Shown: positions 41,840 to 54,844 of the stretch, in pieces
How the letters are laid out: the number at the start of each line of letters is the position of its first letter
Numbering within the stretch: the first letter of the stretch is position 1
Position numbers and translations under genes: made by a program
DNA from: Deltaproteobacteria bacterium
Lineage (GTDB): Bacteria; Desulfobacterota; Desulfobacteria; Desulfobacterales; Desulfosarcinaceae
Direction: 5' to 3'
Length of the DNA: 64,000 nt
Assembly: GCA_021824175.1 (NCBI GenBank)
Contig: JAKALP010000011.1
Location: 124,001-188,000, forward strand
Notes under the pieces: model-generated
The model's input: only the letters and a program-made list of their open reading frames with translations
Told to the model about the DNA's origin: nothing
Database searches by the model: none

Positions 41840-41925
41840 ATTTTTAACGCGTTGCCGAAAGGCATTAAAACTGCATCGGCGAGGTAATTTAAAGAACACA
41901 ACTTGAGCAAAAATAATCTTTTCAA

Positions 41926-41959
41926 TTAGCAACCCCTTTGGCTACAAAGGGGTTGCTAA
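41926..41959. terminator. Strong 15-bp hairpin after the binding-protein genes
   Basis: TTAGCAACCCCTTTG (41926-41940) and CAAAGGGGTTGCTAA (41945-41959) form a perfect 15-bp stem with the tetraloop GCTA. There is no T-tract on the plus strand; the minus strand continues TTGAAAAG. It probably ends or protects the binding-protein message despite lacking the usual Ts. Confidence 0.7.
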
Positions 41960-42122
41960 CGTTCCGGCCCTCAGCCGCCGGATTTGTAGTATTTCCAGAA
42001 TTGGTGAACGGGCATCGCTGATATGCTTACCACTCTGCCACCATAAATATGGCTTAGAATGGAATCTATTTCCAATTCACATCATAGGGCGTCCCCGAAA
42101 AACGCTTTCACGGAATGAAGCT

Positions 42123-42707
42123 ATGCAACTAATCACACGTATCGTGGAAGTATATTCCCAAATCGATCAACAGGTAACAACATTCCAACTTCGAACAGGA
42201 TTGCGTTGCCCTGCTGGTTGCGGCCGCTGCTGTCCTGAAGCCGAAGTATACACCTCTCCAATGGAAATGCTGCCTGCGGCCCATGAGTTGCTCTTGCGCG
42301 GAGATTCCCAAAGCTGGCTTGAGCGCGTCCGGAAAATAAAGGACGGGTTATGTGTCTTTTATCAACGGCACCCCATCGACCAAGATGGACATTGCGGTCT
42401 ATATGCACTGCGACCATCCGTCTGCCGCTTGTTTGGATTTGCCAGTGTGCGTAACCGTTTGGGTCAACGCGTCTTATCTACCTGTAAACTCTTGAAGAAG
42501 AATCATCCAAGTGATGTTGCCAAGGCCATTGAACACCAACAGGAGGCCCCCTGTTTCTCCCAATTCACCGCCCAGTTGATAGGCATAGATCCATCGGCCA
42601 GCCGGTTGGAACCCATCAATATTGCTCTGAGAGAAGCCATTCAGACCCTGGGACTTCAAATGCAGCTCGCTCATGGTGAGAAACTAGGCAGTAATTCTGC
42701 TGCATAA
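42123..42707 (+). CDS. YkgJ-family cysteine cluster protein
   Basis: 194 residues. The zinc or iron-sulfur cluster motif C-P-A-G-C-G-R-C-C lies near residues 30-38. It is followed by a second set of cysteines in G-L-C-V-F-Y, H-C-G-L-Y-A-L-R-P-S-V-C-R-L-F-G and S-T-C-K-L. This is the CxxxCGxCC pattern of the YkgJ/UPF0153 family. The protein is soluble and its biochemical role is not established. It stands between the binding-protein group and khpA, with no clear operon partner. Confidence 0.85.
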   Translation: MQLITRIVEVYSQIDQQVTTFQLRTGLRCPAGCGRCCPEAEVYTSPMEMLPAAHELLLRGDSQSWLERVRKIKDGLCVFYQRHPIDQDGHCGLYALRPSVCRLFGFASVRNRLGQRVLSTCKLLKKNHPSDVAKAIEHQQEAPCFSQFTAQLIGIDPSASRLEPINIALREAIQTLGLQMQLAHGEKLGSNSAA

Positions 42708-42879
42708 CTTCCACCTAAACCAATACCGTATTTTTTGGGTATTTATTTAGTATTGCCTTTTGGTTCTTTATTGATATAATACGCAATCACACCCACCACC
42801 CCATCCATAAGAGGCGCTGTTGCAGTTGAATCCTTGATCAGTTGCCAACAGGGTTCAAGCCGTCGTTGAAAAAGGAGAG

Positions 42880-43116
42880 GTGAAAATGAAGGATCTGATT
42901 AGTTTCATTGCCCAATCGCTGGTGGACCATCCGAACGAAGTGACAGTATCTGAAGTTGAAGGCAATCAAACCACGGTACTGGAGCTGAAAGTAGCCAAGG
43001 AGGATCTTGGCAAGGTGATTGGAAAACAAGGCCGAACTGCCCAAGCGATGCGGACCATCCTGAGCGCGGTTTCATCCAAGGTGAAAAAACGCACCGTTCT
43101 CGAAATCATCGAGTAG
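42880..43116 (+). CDS. khpA: KH-domain RNA-binding protein KhpA
   Basis: A 78-residue single KH domain. The [15 protein letters not shown] loop carries the GxxG RNA-contact motif. Members of this small family (KhpA, YlqC, UPF0109) bind RNA, often with KhpB, and affect cell-envelope and division genes. The start has AAGGAGAGG a few bases upstream. In most bacteria khpA sits between rpsP and rimM; here those genes are absent. Confidence 0.92.
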   Translation: MKMKDLISFIAQSLVDHPNEVTVSEVEGNQTTVLELKVAKEDLGKVIGKQGRTAQAMRTILSAVSSKVKKRTVLEIIE

Positions 43117-43150
43117 TTGGAACCGCCCGACCCACAACCGGAGGCTGTGA

Positions 43151-43175
43151 CTGGACGGTGAGCTTGCCCGTCCAG
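43151..43175. terminator. Hairpin between convergent khpA and pyrG
   Basis: CTGGACGG (43151-43158) and CCGTCCAG (43168-43175) form an 8-bp stem with a 9-nt loop. There is no clear T-tract. Its place between convergent genes suggests a bidirectional terminator. Confidence 0.5.
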
Positions 43176-43259
43176 AGCTCCTAACGCGCTTAATCCCGGC
43201 GCACCCCAGACAGCCTACCTTAAATCTAAATAAACGATCCACCACAAACGACGCAACGC

Positions 43260-44963
<1,704 letters not shown>

Positions 44964-45057
44964 TTAGCATAATCCCCGCAGATGTGAAAGGGATAAAGGA
45001 GTAATCGGACTACGGTGACTCTTTGGTCAAGCCAATCACTGAAAGGCTACCCACAAT

Positions 45058-45966
45058 CTAATCATCGAATTTCTTTTGAAACTCTTCGATGGTGCGTTTG
45101 ACTTCATCTGTCGGTGCAGTGCTGGAAGGCTTGTCCGCCTCTACTTTAGGCGCCGTGGGGTATTTCTCCATTAAATGAGGAATGTCGAACAACTCTGCCG
45201 GAAGAGACGGATTTACTACGATATCCGCGACTTCGATACGGCGAATCAAGCGATGGTTACGGTAGGTCTCAATTTTGAGGGGGTACCAAAGATCTCCTCT
45301 CTTTTGCCATTGGCGATATACAAACTCCAAAGAGTCACCAGAAACTGACGAAGAAGTATCGATCCAGCGCAACGGCAGAAAGCTATCTTTATTGACCCAA
45401 ACCTGCGCCGGGGATTCATCAGGGTATTGGGCTCCGAGCACATAGACAATCTGGTCTTCATACCGCCCCAGGCTGGTCTTCTCCACATCCACACCATGAA
45501 TGAGCAATTTTCTATATAGCAGTGGCCGCGACCTGTAGAGCAACAAATCTTTATATTGATCCAAACGCGCATCGGGATTGTCGACTATGTGTCCGTCAAA
45601 TACCGTCAGGGTTTGATCAAAGACCGCCACATCAATACGCTGACCTTTCTGAAGATTGGTTTCCAACCGATATCGGTCCGGGAACGCGATACTGATGGTT
45701 TCATTGATGGGGCTGGTTTGTTCGTCGGCTGAGCCCTCTTCCACGAAGACCTTTTGTACGATGCGCGCACTATGGACCTTGTCCAGTGTTTTTACCATCA
45801 GTTCCAGTATATGGGCACCTTGGAGGACATAGGCATTAACCGGAAAGGTTCCCAAACCAAGTCCCAGCAGCAAAACAAACCATCCGAAGCCTTTGATTGC
45901 GATCGGCCATGGCCGCCTCCTTTGCGGGAATGGCAGGGAAACCAATAAACCGCGCGAATGCTTCAT
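45058..45966 (-). CDS. Periplasmic LolA/RseB-like lipid- or lipoprotein-binding protein
   Basis: 302 residues with an N-terminal hydrophobic export segment (about 25-45). The rest has the half-barrel strand pattern of the LolA/RseB fold: F-P-D-R-Y-R-L-E-T, V-A-V-F-D-Q-T-L-T-V-F-D-G, Q-V-W-V-N-K-D-S-F-L-P-L-R-W-I-D, and D-I-V-V-N-P-S-L-P-A-E-L-F-D-I-P near the end. This closing is common in outer-membrane lipoprotein-sorting proteins. A charged Lys/Glu tail follows. It is probably periplasmic or membrane-anchored and handles acyl chains; the exact partner is not clear. It lies between eno and pyrG on the same strand with gaps over 130 bp. Confidence 0.7.
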   Translation of the reverse strand: MKHSRGLLVSLPFPQRRRPWPIAIKGFGWFVLLLGLGLGTFPVNAYVLQGAHILELMVKTLDKVHSARIVQKVFVEEGSADEQTSPINETISIAFPDRYRLETNLQKGQRIDVAVFDQTLTVFDGHIVDNPDARLDQYKDLLLYRSRPLLYRKLLIHGVDVEKTSLGRYEDQIVYVLGAQYPDESPAQVWVNKDSFLPLRWIDTSSSVSGDSLEFVYRQWQKRGDLWYPLKIETYRNHRLIRRIEVADIVVNPSLPAELFDIPHLMEKYPTAPKVEADKPSSTAPTDEVKRTIEEFQKKFDD

Positions 45967-46103
45967 AATCCACCTTTCACCCCGATCCGGCTTTCACCAC
46001 TCGGAGTTGCATTGTGAACTCTCTGAATTAACTATGGTGCCCTCTTAGCGCCTTTTGACCATCGGAGCGATGAGCGCAAGGCAAGCTACCCTCCAAAATA
46101 GTC

Positions 46104-46182
46104 AGGCTGAAGGGGTGTAGTAATATTGTGTTTCCTGACTTATCGGAATCACAAGCGCGATGATACCACTCACCTTCAGCCT
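46104..46182. repeat. Inverted repeat between eno and the LolA-like gene
   Basis: AGGCTGAAGG (46104-46113) and CCTTCAGCCT (46173-46182) are perfect 10-bp arms around a 59-nt loop. It may be the eno terminator. No T-tract is seen. Confidence 0.4.
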
Positions 46183-46202
46183 TCAATCTTCAAAATACCC
46201 GA

Positions 46203-47933
<1,731 letters not shown>

Positions 47934-48341
47934 ATGGAAGCAAAAAACCCCTACTATGAGGGCCATTTGTTCGTTGCCGCCATTCGTGTCCTGGAACACA
48001 AAAACGGCGCGCCACCAGCCCTGGATCAGATTGCCGAATTTCTCAAATTCTCCAACGAACAGGCCGGCTTGATCTGCCGCCGTTTGTATGAAGGGGGCAT
48101 GATCGCCCAGGTGGAGGGAGCATTTGAAGGACGATGGGTAGTAGCCGATCACCTCAAGCTGGAGGAGCTACCCAGAGAAGTGGAATCCACTGAACTGGAC
48201 AATGCCTTGAAAAAATTCCAGGCCGAACGCAATAAGCTGGCTCAAAAGGTAGAATCAATTAAAGAACAACAAGCCCAAAAAAGAAAAGAGCTTTTTGCCG
48301 GGCTTGAAAAAAAATTAAAAAAAGATCTGTCCAAGGAGTGA
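47934..48341 (+). CDS. Small protein: winged-helix-like N-terminus, coiled-coil C-terminus
   Basis: 135 residues from the ATG at 47934, which has GGGGAG 10 nt upstream. The N-terminal ~75 residues have the helix pattern of a winged helix (L-D-Q-I-A-E-F-L-K-F-S-N-E-Q-A-G-L-I-C-R-R-L, then G-G-M-I-A). From about 85 on it is a highly charged coiled coil rich in Lys, Gln and Glu. The protein is soluble. It may bind DNA or act as a scaffold. I do not recognise a named family; similar proteins probably exist in related bacteria. It is divergent from eno and convergent with murA. Confidence 0.7.
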   Translation: MEAKNPYYEGHLFVAAIRVLEHKNGAPPALDQIAEFLKFSNEQAGLICRRLYEGGMIAQVEGAFEGRWVVADHLKLEELPREVESTELDNALKKFQAERNKLAQKVESIKEQQAQKRKELFAGLEKKLKKDLSKE

Positions 48342-48476
48342 TGGTTTCCTAAAGGTTGCTAACGGATCCCATCCAGACAATTTCCGCTGTTATTCAAAAA
48401 CGGCGTGTAGCTTGGACCCCTTCCCAACCGGGAGGGCCATCGGCATCCTCAAGGTGCCCCGAATACCAATTAACAA

Positions 48477-49730
48477 CTAACCTTTAACCCTCCGAATGGC
48501 CGCACCTAATTGCTGGAACTTAACTTCCAGGGCTTCGTAACCGCGGTCCAAGTGGTAGACGCGGTTGACTTCGGTAGTGTTATCAGCGATCAAACCAGCC
48601 AAAATTAAGCAGGCACTGGCCCGCAAGTCCGTGGCCATCACGGGCGCGCCGGAAAGGTGCGGCACGCCTTTGACTAGGGCGGTGTTGCCGGTTATCGTAA
48701 TATCGGCCCCCATGCGGCGCAGCTCACCCACATGGATGAATCGGTTTTCAAAGATGGTTTCCGAGATGATGCTCGAACCCTGGGCGGTGCTCATCAGTAC
48801 CATGAATTGGGCCTGCATGTCGGTGGGAAAACCGGGATACGGCAGGGTTTTCAAATCCACACTTTTGATCAGGTCGCTGCCTTGCACGCGGATATCGCCG
48901 CCCTGTACCTCAATGCTTGCGCCCGCCAAACGAATTTTGTGGATCACAGCCTCTAGATGATCGGTCTCGGCGCCTTGAATGACCACATCGCCACTCGTGG
49001 CAGCGGCGGCGGCGATAAACGTGCCAGCTTCGATGCGGTCCGGAATGATCCGGGCAGTGACAGGATGCAAACGTTCCACCCCCTCGATGACAATCTCAGG
49101 GGTGCCCGCTCCCTGGATGCGCGCCCCCATCTGCACCAGCACATCGGCCAATGCCTTAACTTCCGGTTCGCAGGCCGCATTGTGCAGAATCGTAGTCCCC
49201 TCGGCCAGCGCGGCCGCCATCAGAATATTTTCAGTGCCGGTGACAGTCACCAGGTCAAAGTAGATCTCAGCACCTCTAAGCCGGTCGCAGCTGGCTTCCA
49301 CATAGCCGTGGGCCAGCTCAATGACGGCCCCCAGGGATGCGAGCGCCTTTAGATGTAAATTGATCGGCCGCGCGCCAATGGCACAACCACCGGGCAGAGA
49401 GACCCGCGCCTTTTTTAACCGTGCCACCAGAGGCCCTAAAACAAGGATGGAGGCCCGCATCTTGCGAACCAGATCATAGGGCGCTTCGTGATTGTTCAAT
49501 CCAGCGCCATCCACTTGAACCGTATGCCCTTCCATTTGGCAACGAGCTCCAAGGTGGGTCAGCAACTGCATGGTGCTCTGAATATCGCGCAGGTCCGGCA
49601 CATTGGTAAATGTATTAGGGCCGTCACATAGCAGCCCGGATACCAAAATGGGCAGGGCCGCGTTTTTAGCGCCGCTAACCGCCACACTGCCCTTAAGTTT
49701 ACGCCCGCCTTGCACAAGAATTTTATCCAT
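48477..49730 (-). CDS. murA: UDP-N-acetylglucosamine 1-carboxyvinyltransferase
   Basis: 417 residues, full length. It transfers enolpyruvate from PEP to UDP-GlcNAc, the first committed step of peptidoglycan synthesis. The catalytic cysteine lies in [15 protein letters not shown]; a Cys here predicts normal fosfomycin sensitivity at the target. Other motifs are [11 protein letters not shown] near the N-terminus, and [12 protein letters not shown] and [12 protein letters not shown] toward the C-terminus. The gene stands alone. Its substrate PEP is also the product of enolase encoded close by. Confidence 0.98.
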   Translation of the reverse strand: MDKILVQGGRKLKGSVAVSGAKNAALPILVSGLLCDGPNTFTNVPDLRDIQSTMQLLTHLGARCQMEGHTVQVDGAGLNNHEAPYDLVRKMRASILVLGPLVARLKKARVSLPGGCAIGARPINLHLKALASLGAVIELAHGYVEASCDRLRGAEIYFDLVTVTGTENILMAAALAEGTTILHNAACEPEVKALADVLVQMGARIQGAGTPEIVIEGVERLHPVTARIIPDRIEAGTFIAAAAATSGDVVIQGAETDHLEAVIHKIRLAGASIEVQGGDIRVQGSDLIKSVDLKTLPYPGFPTDMQAQFMVLMSTAQGSSIISETIFENRFIHVGELRRMGADITITGNTALVKGVPHLSGAPVMATDLRASACLILAGLIADNTTEVNRVYHLDRGYEALEVKFQQLGAAIRRVKG

Positions 49731-49875
49731 TGGTTATATTAATCTCCATCAAAGCGATTTCGCTGGTTATGTATGTCTGTCAATTGCTTCCACCACTCTA
49801 TGATCGAAAGCCACTCTCGAGCAAAGGTAGTATTGTAAATTGGAAATTGGATGAAGGCCATATGAAAATTAGATG

Positions 49876-49911
49876 AAAAAAGCGCCTCTCTGGATATCGC
49901 AGAGAAGCGCT
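49876..49911 (-). terminator. Rho-independent terminator of the qrc operon
   Basis: AGCGCCTCTCTG (49881-49892) and CAGAGAAGCGCT (49900-49911) pair with one mismatch around a 7-nt loop. On the minus strand six Ts follow (complement of 49876-49881). It lies 36 bp beyond the stop of the 53-residue gene, which places that gene inside the qrc transcript. Confidence 0.85.
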
Positions 49912-49946
49912 CTGAATATTGAAGCGGCGATAATGGTTTAAGACGC

Positions 49947-50108
49947 TTAATGGTGATGACCGCCGCCTTTGCCTTGCACAGTATCCACCACCGCCTTTAT
50001 GACGCAATAAGTCATGCCCAGGCCGATGACCGTCAACGCATACCAAAGCCCGCCATGAAAGACATAATGGCCCATATCCCAAACCCATTCGAAACAAAAT
50101 GGAAACAT
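49947..50108 (-). CDS. Small membrane protein ending the qrc operon
   Basis: 53 residues, read directly from the sequence. It begins M-F-P-F-C-F-E-W-V-W-D, has one hydrophobic helix (about residues 15-42: V-F-H-G-G-L-W-Y-A-L-T-V-I-G-L-G) and ends in G-K-G-G-G-H-H-H. AAAGGAG is 7 nt before the ATG. It starts 24 bp after the qrcD stop, and a strong terminator follows its own stop, so it belongs to the qrc transcript. A single-helix subunit or assembly factor of the Qrc complex is the likely role; this is inference. The His-rich tail could bind metal. The four-subunit Qrc described from Desulfovibrio does not list such a protein, to my knowledge. Confidence 0.8.
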   Translation of the reverse strand: MFPFCFEWVWDMGHYVFHGGLWYALTVIGLGMTYCVIKAVVDTVQGKGGGHHH

Positions 50109-50132
50109 TGCTCTTCTCCTTTCGGCGTGGCC

Positions 50133-51440
50133 CTATGCTACGGTGGCTTCGTGCCCGATATGCGGGGCAGCGGCATGTGCGTGATCGGGATCAGCACCTT
50201 CAACGGGATTCAATTCCCGTTCCTGCGGAAAAATGGGCAGGTAACGGTAAGAGATCATGATCAATATCACGCCGTAAGCCACGGGCAGAATCGTGGTAGC
50301 CACCTCCTGCCAGCTGGGAATGTACAGCTGCCAGGTATCAAATGGCATCACCGGCGCAGCCATGGTTTGCAGCACCATGACCCATCGATTGAGGCTGACG
50401 CCAATGATACCTAAAAAGGTGGCTGCCACTCGCAGGAAAGAATTCTCACGGCTGGATTTAAATACCAACAGTAGACCGGGAACAAAGCCGCAGACAATGA
50501 TCTCCACAAAGAGAATCCATTTGCCGTAAAGCGCATTGTTCTGGAAGAAAAAGTCCCAATTGAATCCTTTAGCCGGCGCGGTTTGGTACACCCAGTAAAG
50601 GGTATCGGCGCTCTTGGCGATGATGTAGGTCAAAATCATCCAGCCCGATATTTTGGCAAGAAGATAAATGGTGTTGTTCTTAACCAACTTTTTACGGGTG
50701 ATCTTTTCGGTCAGCCAGGTGATGAACAGCGTAAACGACGGCCCATAGGCCGCCGCCGACCAAGTGAAGAGAAAGAAAGTATATGGCCAGATTGTATTGA
50801 GAATGCTTTCCCGATAAGCAAAGGGCCGGCCGAAGAGCACACCTGCCACGCCGCCCAGGGACCCTTGATGGAAGAACGAAAGGAAAGCGCCCGTAGCCGC
50901 AAAGATCGCCATGGTGGAGTGCATGTTGTGCCCGAGATTGTGGAAGAAAGGCACTTTGTCAATTTGACGGTTTTCCAGAATCAAAGGAATATATTCGATG
51001 GTCAGAACCGCGAAATAGCAGGAAAGACAGAAGGCTACCTCGGTGAGCATGGAGTGCACATTGGCGTGCCAGAAGATAAACCAGGAGCGCAGTGGCTGGC
51101 CCACATCAATGGCCAAAATCAGCAAGGCCGAACTGTAGCAGATGAATCCAATGAGCACCGCGTAGTTGATGATGTTTTTCAGGTCATCCTTGCCGAATAC
51201 ATACTTTAGCAGGCCGGAGAAGAAGGCGCCACCGCCCAAAGCGATGACTGCCAGGTCGGCCCAGATCCACAGGGCAAACCCGTAGTAATCATTCATGTTG
51301 GTCTGGTTCAAACCCTTGATCCAGCAAAGGAGCATGGCTATGATGCCCCACACCAGAACCCCGCCTACTACTGCTAAACCCAGAAGGAATTTCCATAGGG
51401 CACAACGTTTGACGCCCTCGGGTATTAATGCAGAATCCAT
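50133..51440 (-). CDS. qrcD: Qrc complex membrane subunit QrcD (NrfD family)
   Basis: 435 residues with about ten membrane helices. It is the quinone-interacting subunit, embedded in the inner membrane, that passes electrons from the periplasmic subunits to menaquinone. NrfD/PsrC-like features include the repeated W-x-x-L and aromatic clusters in the helices and a cytoplasmic charged tail rich in His and Glu. It lies fourth in the order cytochrome, molybdopterin-type protein, Fe-S protein, NrfD-like protein, which defines Qrc. The start at 51440 has AAGGAG just upstream. A 168-bp gap separates it from qrcC without a visible terminator. Confidence 0.92.
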   Translation of the reverse strand: MDSALIPEGVKRCALWKFLLGLAVVGGVLVWGIIAMLLCWIKGLNQTNMNDYYGFALWIWADLAVIALGGGAFFSGLLKYVFGKDDLKNIINYAVLIGFICYSSALLILAIDVGQPLRSWFIFWHANVHSMLTEVAFCLSCYFAVLTIEYIPLILENRQIDKVPFFHNLGHNMHSTMAIFAATGAFLSFFHQGSLGGVAGVLFGRPFAYRESILNTIWPYTFFLFTWSAAAYGPSFTLFITWLTEKITRKKLVKNNTIYLLAKISGWMILTYIIAKSADTLYWVYQTAPAKGFNWDFFFQNNALYGKWILFVEIIVCGFVPGLLLVFKSSRENSFLRVAATFLGIIGVSLNRWVMVLQTMAAPVMPFDTWQLYIPSWQEVATTILPVAYGVILIMISYRYLPIFPQERELNPVEGADPDHAHAAAPHIGHEATVA

Positions 51441-51608
51441 AAGGTAGTACTCCTTTTAATCGGATAGTAAGCGCTGATGAACTTCAAAGGCCTTCCCTGT
51501 CTCGCTTTCATTGGCGTCCATTAGCGACTACCATATATACGAACTGAATATTTTTTCTTCTACCATCCGCTATCCGTTTATGGAGATTTGCTCCCGATAC
51601 CTGCCCAT

Positions 51609-52454
51609 CTATCCATGTTGGGCCGCGGCGCCCGGCATACCAGGTTGCTCGTCGGCTCGGTAGTTGTCACCGGACCGGCGCACCCACTCCCGGCTGGACA
51701 GGTAGTACACCTTGGTGTTGGTGCCCAGGCGTTCCAACAGCCGGAATGCACGGGGGTTGCCGGATTTGTAATGGTTATGCGCATCCGGCTTAACGATCTG
51801 ATTAACGGCATGACTAGGATCATTCAAATCGCCAAATACAATGGCGCCGGCCGGACAAGCCTGGGCGCAAGCGGTTTGGTACTCTGCTTCCTGAACTTTA
51901 CGCCCGCCCTCCGTGTATGCCTTGTCCCTGGCCATTTGATAGCGGTGGAAGCAAAAACTGCACTTCTCCACCACACCACGCATGCGCGGAGATACATTGG
52001 GGCTCAAATACTTCTCCATGCCGTCCGGCCAGACCGGGTCCCACCAATTGAAATAGCGAGCATGGTAAGGACATGCTCCCATGCAGTAACGGCAGCCAAA
52101 GCAGCGGGTGTAGATCTGGCTGACAATGCCGGTATCGGCGCTGTAATCAGTGGCGGTGGCCGGGCAGACCGACACGCACGGCGAATGCCCCTCGTGCTGG
52201 CCGGCGCAGTGCTGGCACGGTCGAGGCAGGTAAGCCACTTCAGTATGCGGAAATGTTTTGCCGTTGGTGAGCTGATAGACCCGCATCCAGGTGATGCTCA
52301 GCAGTTTATCGGTCTCATCCTGCTTGAAGGGCACATTGTTCTCGGAAAAACAGGCCACCATGCAAGACCCGCAGCCTGTGCATTTATCCACGTCAATGGC
52401 CATGCCGTAGCGTCTGGGTGGTTGTTCGTTGTGTATCTGCGTCTGTTTCATCAA
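51609..52454 (-). CDS. qrcC: Qrc complex iron-sulfur subunit QrcC
   Basis: 281 residues, a periplasmic electron-wire subunit with several ferredoxin-like cysteine sets: C-T-G-C-G-S-C-M-V-A-C near residue 22, C-Q-H-C-A-G-Q-H-E-G-H-S-P-C-V-S-V-C-P near 84-102, C-F-G-C-R-Y-C-M-G-A-C-P near 117-128, and C-S-F-C...A-C-A-Q-A-C-P. This is room for up to four Fe-S clusters. It has no signal peptide and probably travels with QrcB through the Tat pathway. It begins 23 bp after the qrcB stop. Confidence 0.93.
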   Translation of the reverse strand: MMKQTQIHNEQPPRRYGMAIDVDKCTGCGSCMVACFSENNVPFKQDETDKLLSITWMRVYQLTNGKTFPHTEVAYLPRPCQHCAGQHEGHSPCVSVCPATATDYSADTGIVSQIYTRCFGCRYCMGACPYHARYFNWWDPVWPDGMEKYLSPNVSPRMRGVVEKCSFCFHRYQMARDKAYTEGGRKVQEAEYQTACAQACPAGAIVFGDLNDPSHAVNQIVKPDAHNHYKSGNPRAFRLLERLGTNTKVYYLSSREWVRRSGDNYRADEQPGMPGAAAQHG

Positions 52455-52477
52455 AACCTCATTCCATTAACAGCCTG

Positions 52478-54682
52478 TTAGGCTTTGGCCAAGATAGCTT
52501 GAATCCCCCAAGCCGCATCCAACCCGGATGCCGGATCTTCCACAGGGCCGATGAGCTCATTGGTATTCACCCCTTTGCCGGATAAATACCCATCATAGGC
52601 GGTGTGTCCCAAACCGCGTGCCATGGCCAGGAGACCGGGCATGATGCCATGATTCAAATGTACACGCACCTTGACCTGGCCATGGGGCGTCGTCAGAATG
52701 GCACTCTGGCCTTCGGCCAGACCCAGCTTACCGGCGGTTTCAGGGTTTAGCTCCACAAAGCCTTCGTTGCCCTTGAGCACGGTATCGGGCAGCACTTTGT
52801 TCATAAAGGGCGGATTGCCAATATAGCCGCTGCTAAGACGGATGGAGTCGTAGGCCACTAACTGCAACGGGAATTTCTTTTCGTCACCTTCGGGCGCTGG
52901 AACGATGGCTCCCAAAATCTTCTTCAAAGGCTCATTCATCATAACGAGCTTGCCCGACTCGGTCTTGAACCCCGGCTCCGGGGATACAACCGCGGGTTCC
53001 TTTTCCCAGGCTCCTTTGGCGTTCATGTCCTGCCACTGATTGCCCATGGTCTGCTTCAAGCAAGCGTAGTAATTGTCCCACGGAAAGGATTGCGCCACAG
53101 TGCCTTTAAGGGCTTTGGCGATCTGAATTACGGTGTCTCCCAAGTGCTGGGTATTTTGCTGAGGCGCGACTACCGGCCGGCAGAGCCCCACGGTTTGGCG
53201 CACCGCTCCGGCACGCATCGGGATATCTTCCCAGCGCTCCAGGTAGAGATGATTGGGAAGAATCAAATCGGCCTGCATGGCGGTCTCATCCATAAAGGAG
53301 GAAAAGCTCACCACAAACGGTATCTTTTTGATGGCCTGTTTGATCTTGCCGCAGCCGGTCAGGCTATAGCTGGGGTTAGCCTCGGCTATCATTAACAGCT
53401 GCAGTTTTTCCGGGGCCGCATCAACGGCTTCGAAAAAGCGATGGACCGAAGGCGTGCCAGAGCCGTCCACGCGTTTGGCATTGAAGCCTGCATAGGCGAT
53501 GCCGTCTAAAAATGGCGCAGGCCAGTCAATATAATCATAGGCCGGCATGGCGTGGAGCCCACCTGGCCGGTTGATGTTACCGACCAAGGCATTGAGCGCA
53601 TTGACGGCCGCAGCCTCTCTCATACTGCCTGGAGCCTGTCCCTTACCATGCCCGAAGATGGCCAATGGCCGTTTGGCGGCAGCAAAGGCCAGAGCGGTTT
53701 GAGTAATGGTTGCGGCATCGATTCCCGTGGTGACAGCCACCGCTTCAGGTGTGTAGCTATTTCGGACCATGACCGCGAACAACTCAAAACCTTCGGTGTG
53801 GTTATAGATAAAATCCTCATTAAAACGACGCTGATTAATGAGCACATGCGCCATGCCCAAGGCCAGATCAGCTTCGGTGCCGGGTTTGGCGGCCAGCCAA
53901 AGATCGGCTTTGGCGGCAGTATTAGACAGGCGAGGCTCGATCTGTACCAAAGTGCCCTTTTGTTCCTTGAGGCGGTTAATGGCCCGCATCATGCGCAACG
54001 GCGAACCAAAACCATCCAGCAAGGCACTGCCAAAGCTCAGAATATAGTCAGCGTTCTCAACGTCCAAACCGACAAATCCATCTATGCCCTGGCTGAGGGA
54101 AAGCACGGCGCCTTGGGTGTCTTCCACGGAGGGCATGTGGTAGAAATGGGGCGAACCATATGCCTTGATCAATCGCTTGAGCAATTGAGGCACAGTCCCG
54201 TCCTCCTGGCCGACCAGAGAGGCGACGGTATGGGACCGCCCCTGGGCTCTCAGGTCCATAAGCTGTTTGGCGACTTCTTCAATGGCCAATGACCAGGATA
54301 TGGATTCCCATTTGGGCAGACCTTTATCATCCTTGATTTTGCGTAAGGGTCCTTTCACGCGGGTGGGACTGTAAAGCAATTGAAGGCCAGACAGGCCCAA
54401 TAGGCACACGCCCCCGCCAGGATTGAGAACGGTATTCTCTTGCCCTTCAATTTTAACCGCGCGCTGATCAATTTTACGAACCCGAATACCGCAATGGCCA
54501 GGGCAGAGCATACAGGTAGAATCCACATAGGTCGATTCGCCATCGGGCGGTACTGGCGTCCAGGGCCAATTCTGGGACCAAATGGAGAGATCATCGGTCA
54601 ATTTCCATGGCAAAGGCGATAATGCCGTGCCGACCGCTCCGCCGATGGAAAAAGATAAAAAGCATCGTCTGGACAATTTCAT
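52478..54682 (-). CDS. qrcB: Qrc complex molybdopterin-oxidoreductase-like subunit QrcB
   Basis: 734 residues of the molybdopterin oxidoreductase family. A Tat signal (S-R-R-C-F-L-S-F-S) is at the N-terminus, so it is exported folded. The N-terminal Fe-S site is C-M-L-C-P-G-H-C (Cys57, 60, 64) with Cys93. In the characterised Desulfovibrio Qrc the matching subunit lacks molybdenum and acts as an electron carrier; the same is expected here. The length is normal. It lies 162 bp downstream of qrcA. Confidence 0.93.
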   Translation of the reverse strand: MKLSRRCFLSFSIGGAVGTALSPLPWKLTDDLSIWSQNWPWTPVPPDGESTYVDSTCMLCPGHCGIRVRKIDQRAVKIEGQENTVLNPGGGVCLLGLSGLQLLYSPTRVKGPLRKIKDDKGLPKWESISWSLAIEEVAKQLMDLRAQGRSHTVASLVGQEDGTVPQLLKRLIKAYGSPHFYHMPSVEDTQGAVLSLSQGIDGFVGLDVENADYILSFGSALLDGFGSPLRMMRAINRLKEQKGTLVQIEPRLSNTAAKADLWLAAKPGTEADLALGMAHVLINQRRFNEDFIYNHTEGFELFAVMVRNSYTPEAVAVTTGIDAATITQTALAFAAAKRPLAIFGHGKGQAPGSMREAAAVNALNALVGNINRPGGLHAMPAYDYIDWPAPFLDGIAYAGFNAKRVDGSGTPSVHRFFEAVDAAPEKLQLLMIAEANPSYSLTGCGKIKQAIKKIPFVVSFSSFMDETAMQADLILPNHLYLERWEDIPMRAGAVRQTVGLCRPVVAPQQNTQHLGDTVIQIAKALKGTVAQSFPWDNYYACLKQTMGNQWQDMNAKGAWEKEPAVVSPEPGFKTESGKLVMMNEPLKKILGAIVPAPEGDEKKFPLQLVAYDSIRLSSGYIGNPPFMNKVLPDTVLKGNEGFVELNPETAGKLGLAEGQSAILTTPHGQVKVRVHLNHGIMPGLLAMARGLGHTAYDGYLSGKGVNTNELIGPVEDPASGLDAAWGIQAILAKA

Positions 54683-54844
54683 ATGATTACCTCAACCGAA
54701 GCCCCGTTGGGCGGGGAGTTTGGAGAAATAGGCGGAAGGTAAAGGGAGTAAAGTCGCGGGCCCGCCCAAGGAGAGCGGGTTTCAGGGTATCGAAGCAATT
54801 GGGTTGAAGGTACATCATGGCGACTTTGCAGTTACCTCAAGCTT

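Noticed and set aside
51588-52481. A 297-codon plus-strand open frame
   Set aside because: It is the complement of qrcC, where the conserved cysteine motifs fix the true frame.
53552-54292. A 246-codon plus-strand open frame
   Set aside because: It is antisense to qrcB, with no start signal or known domain.
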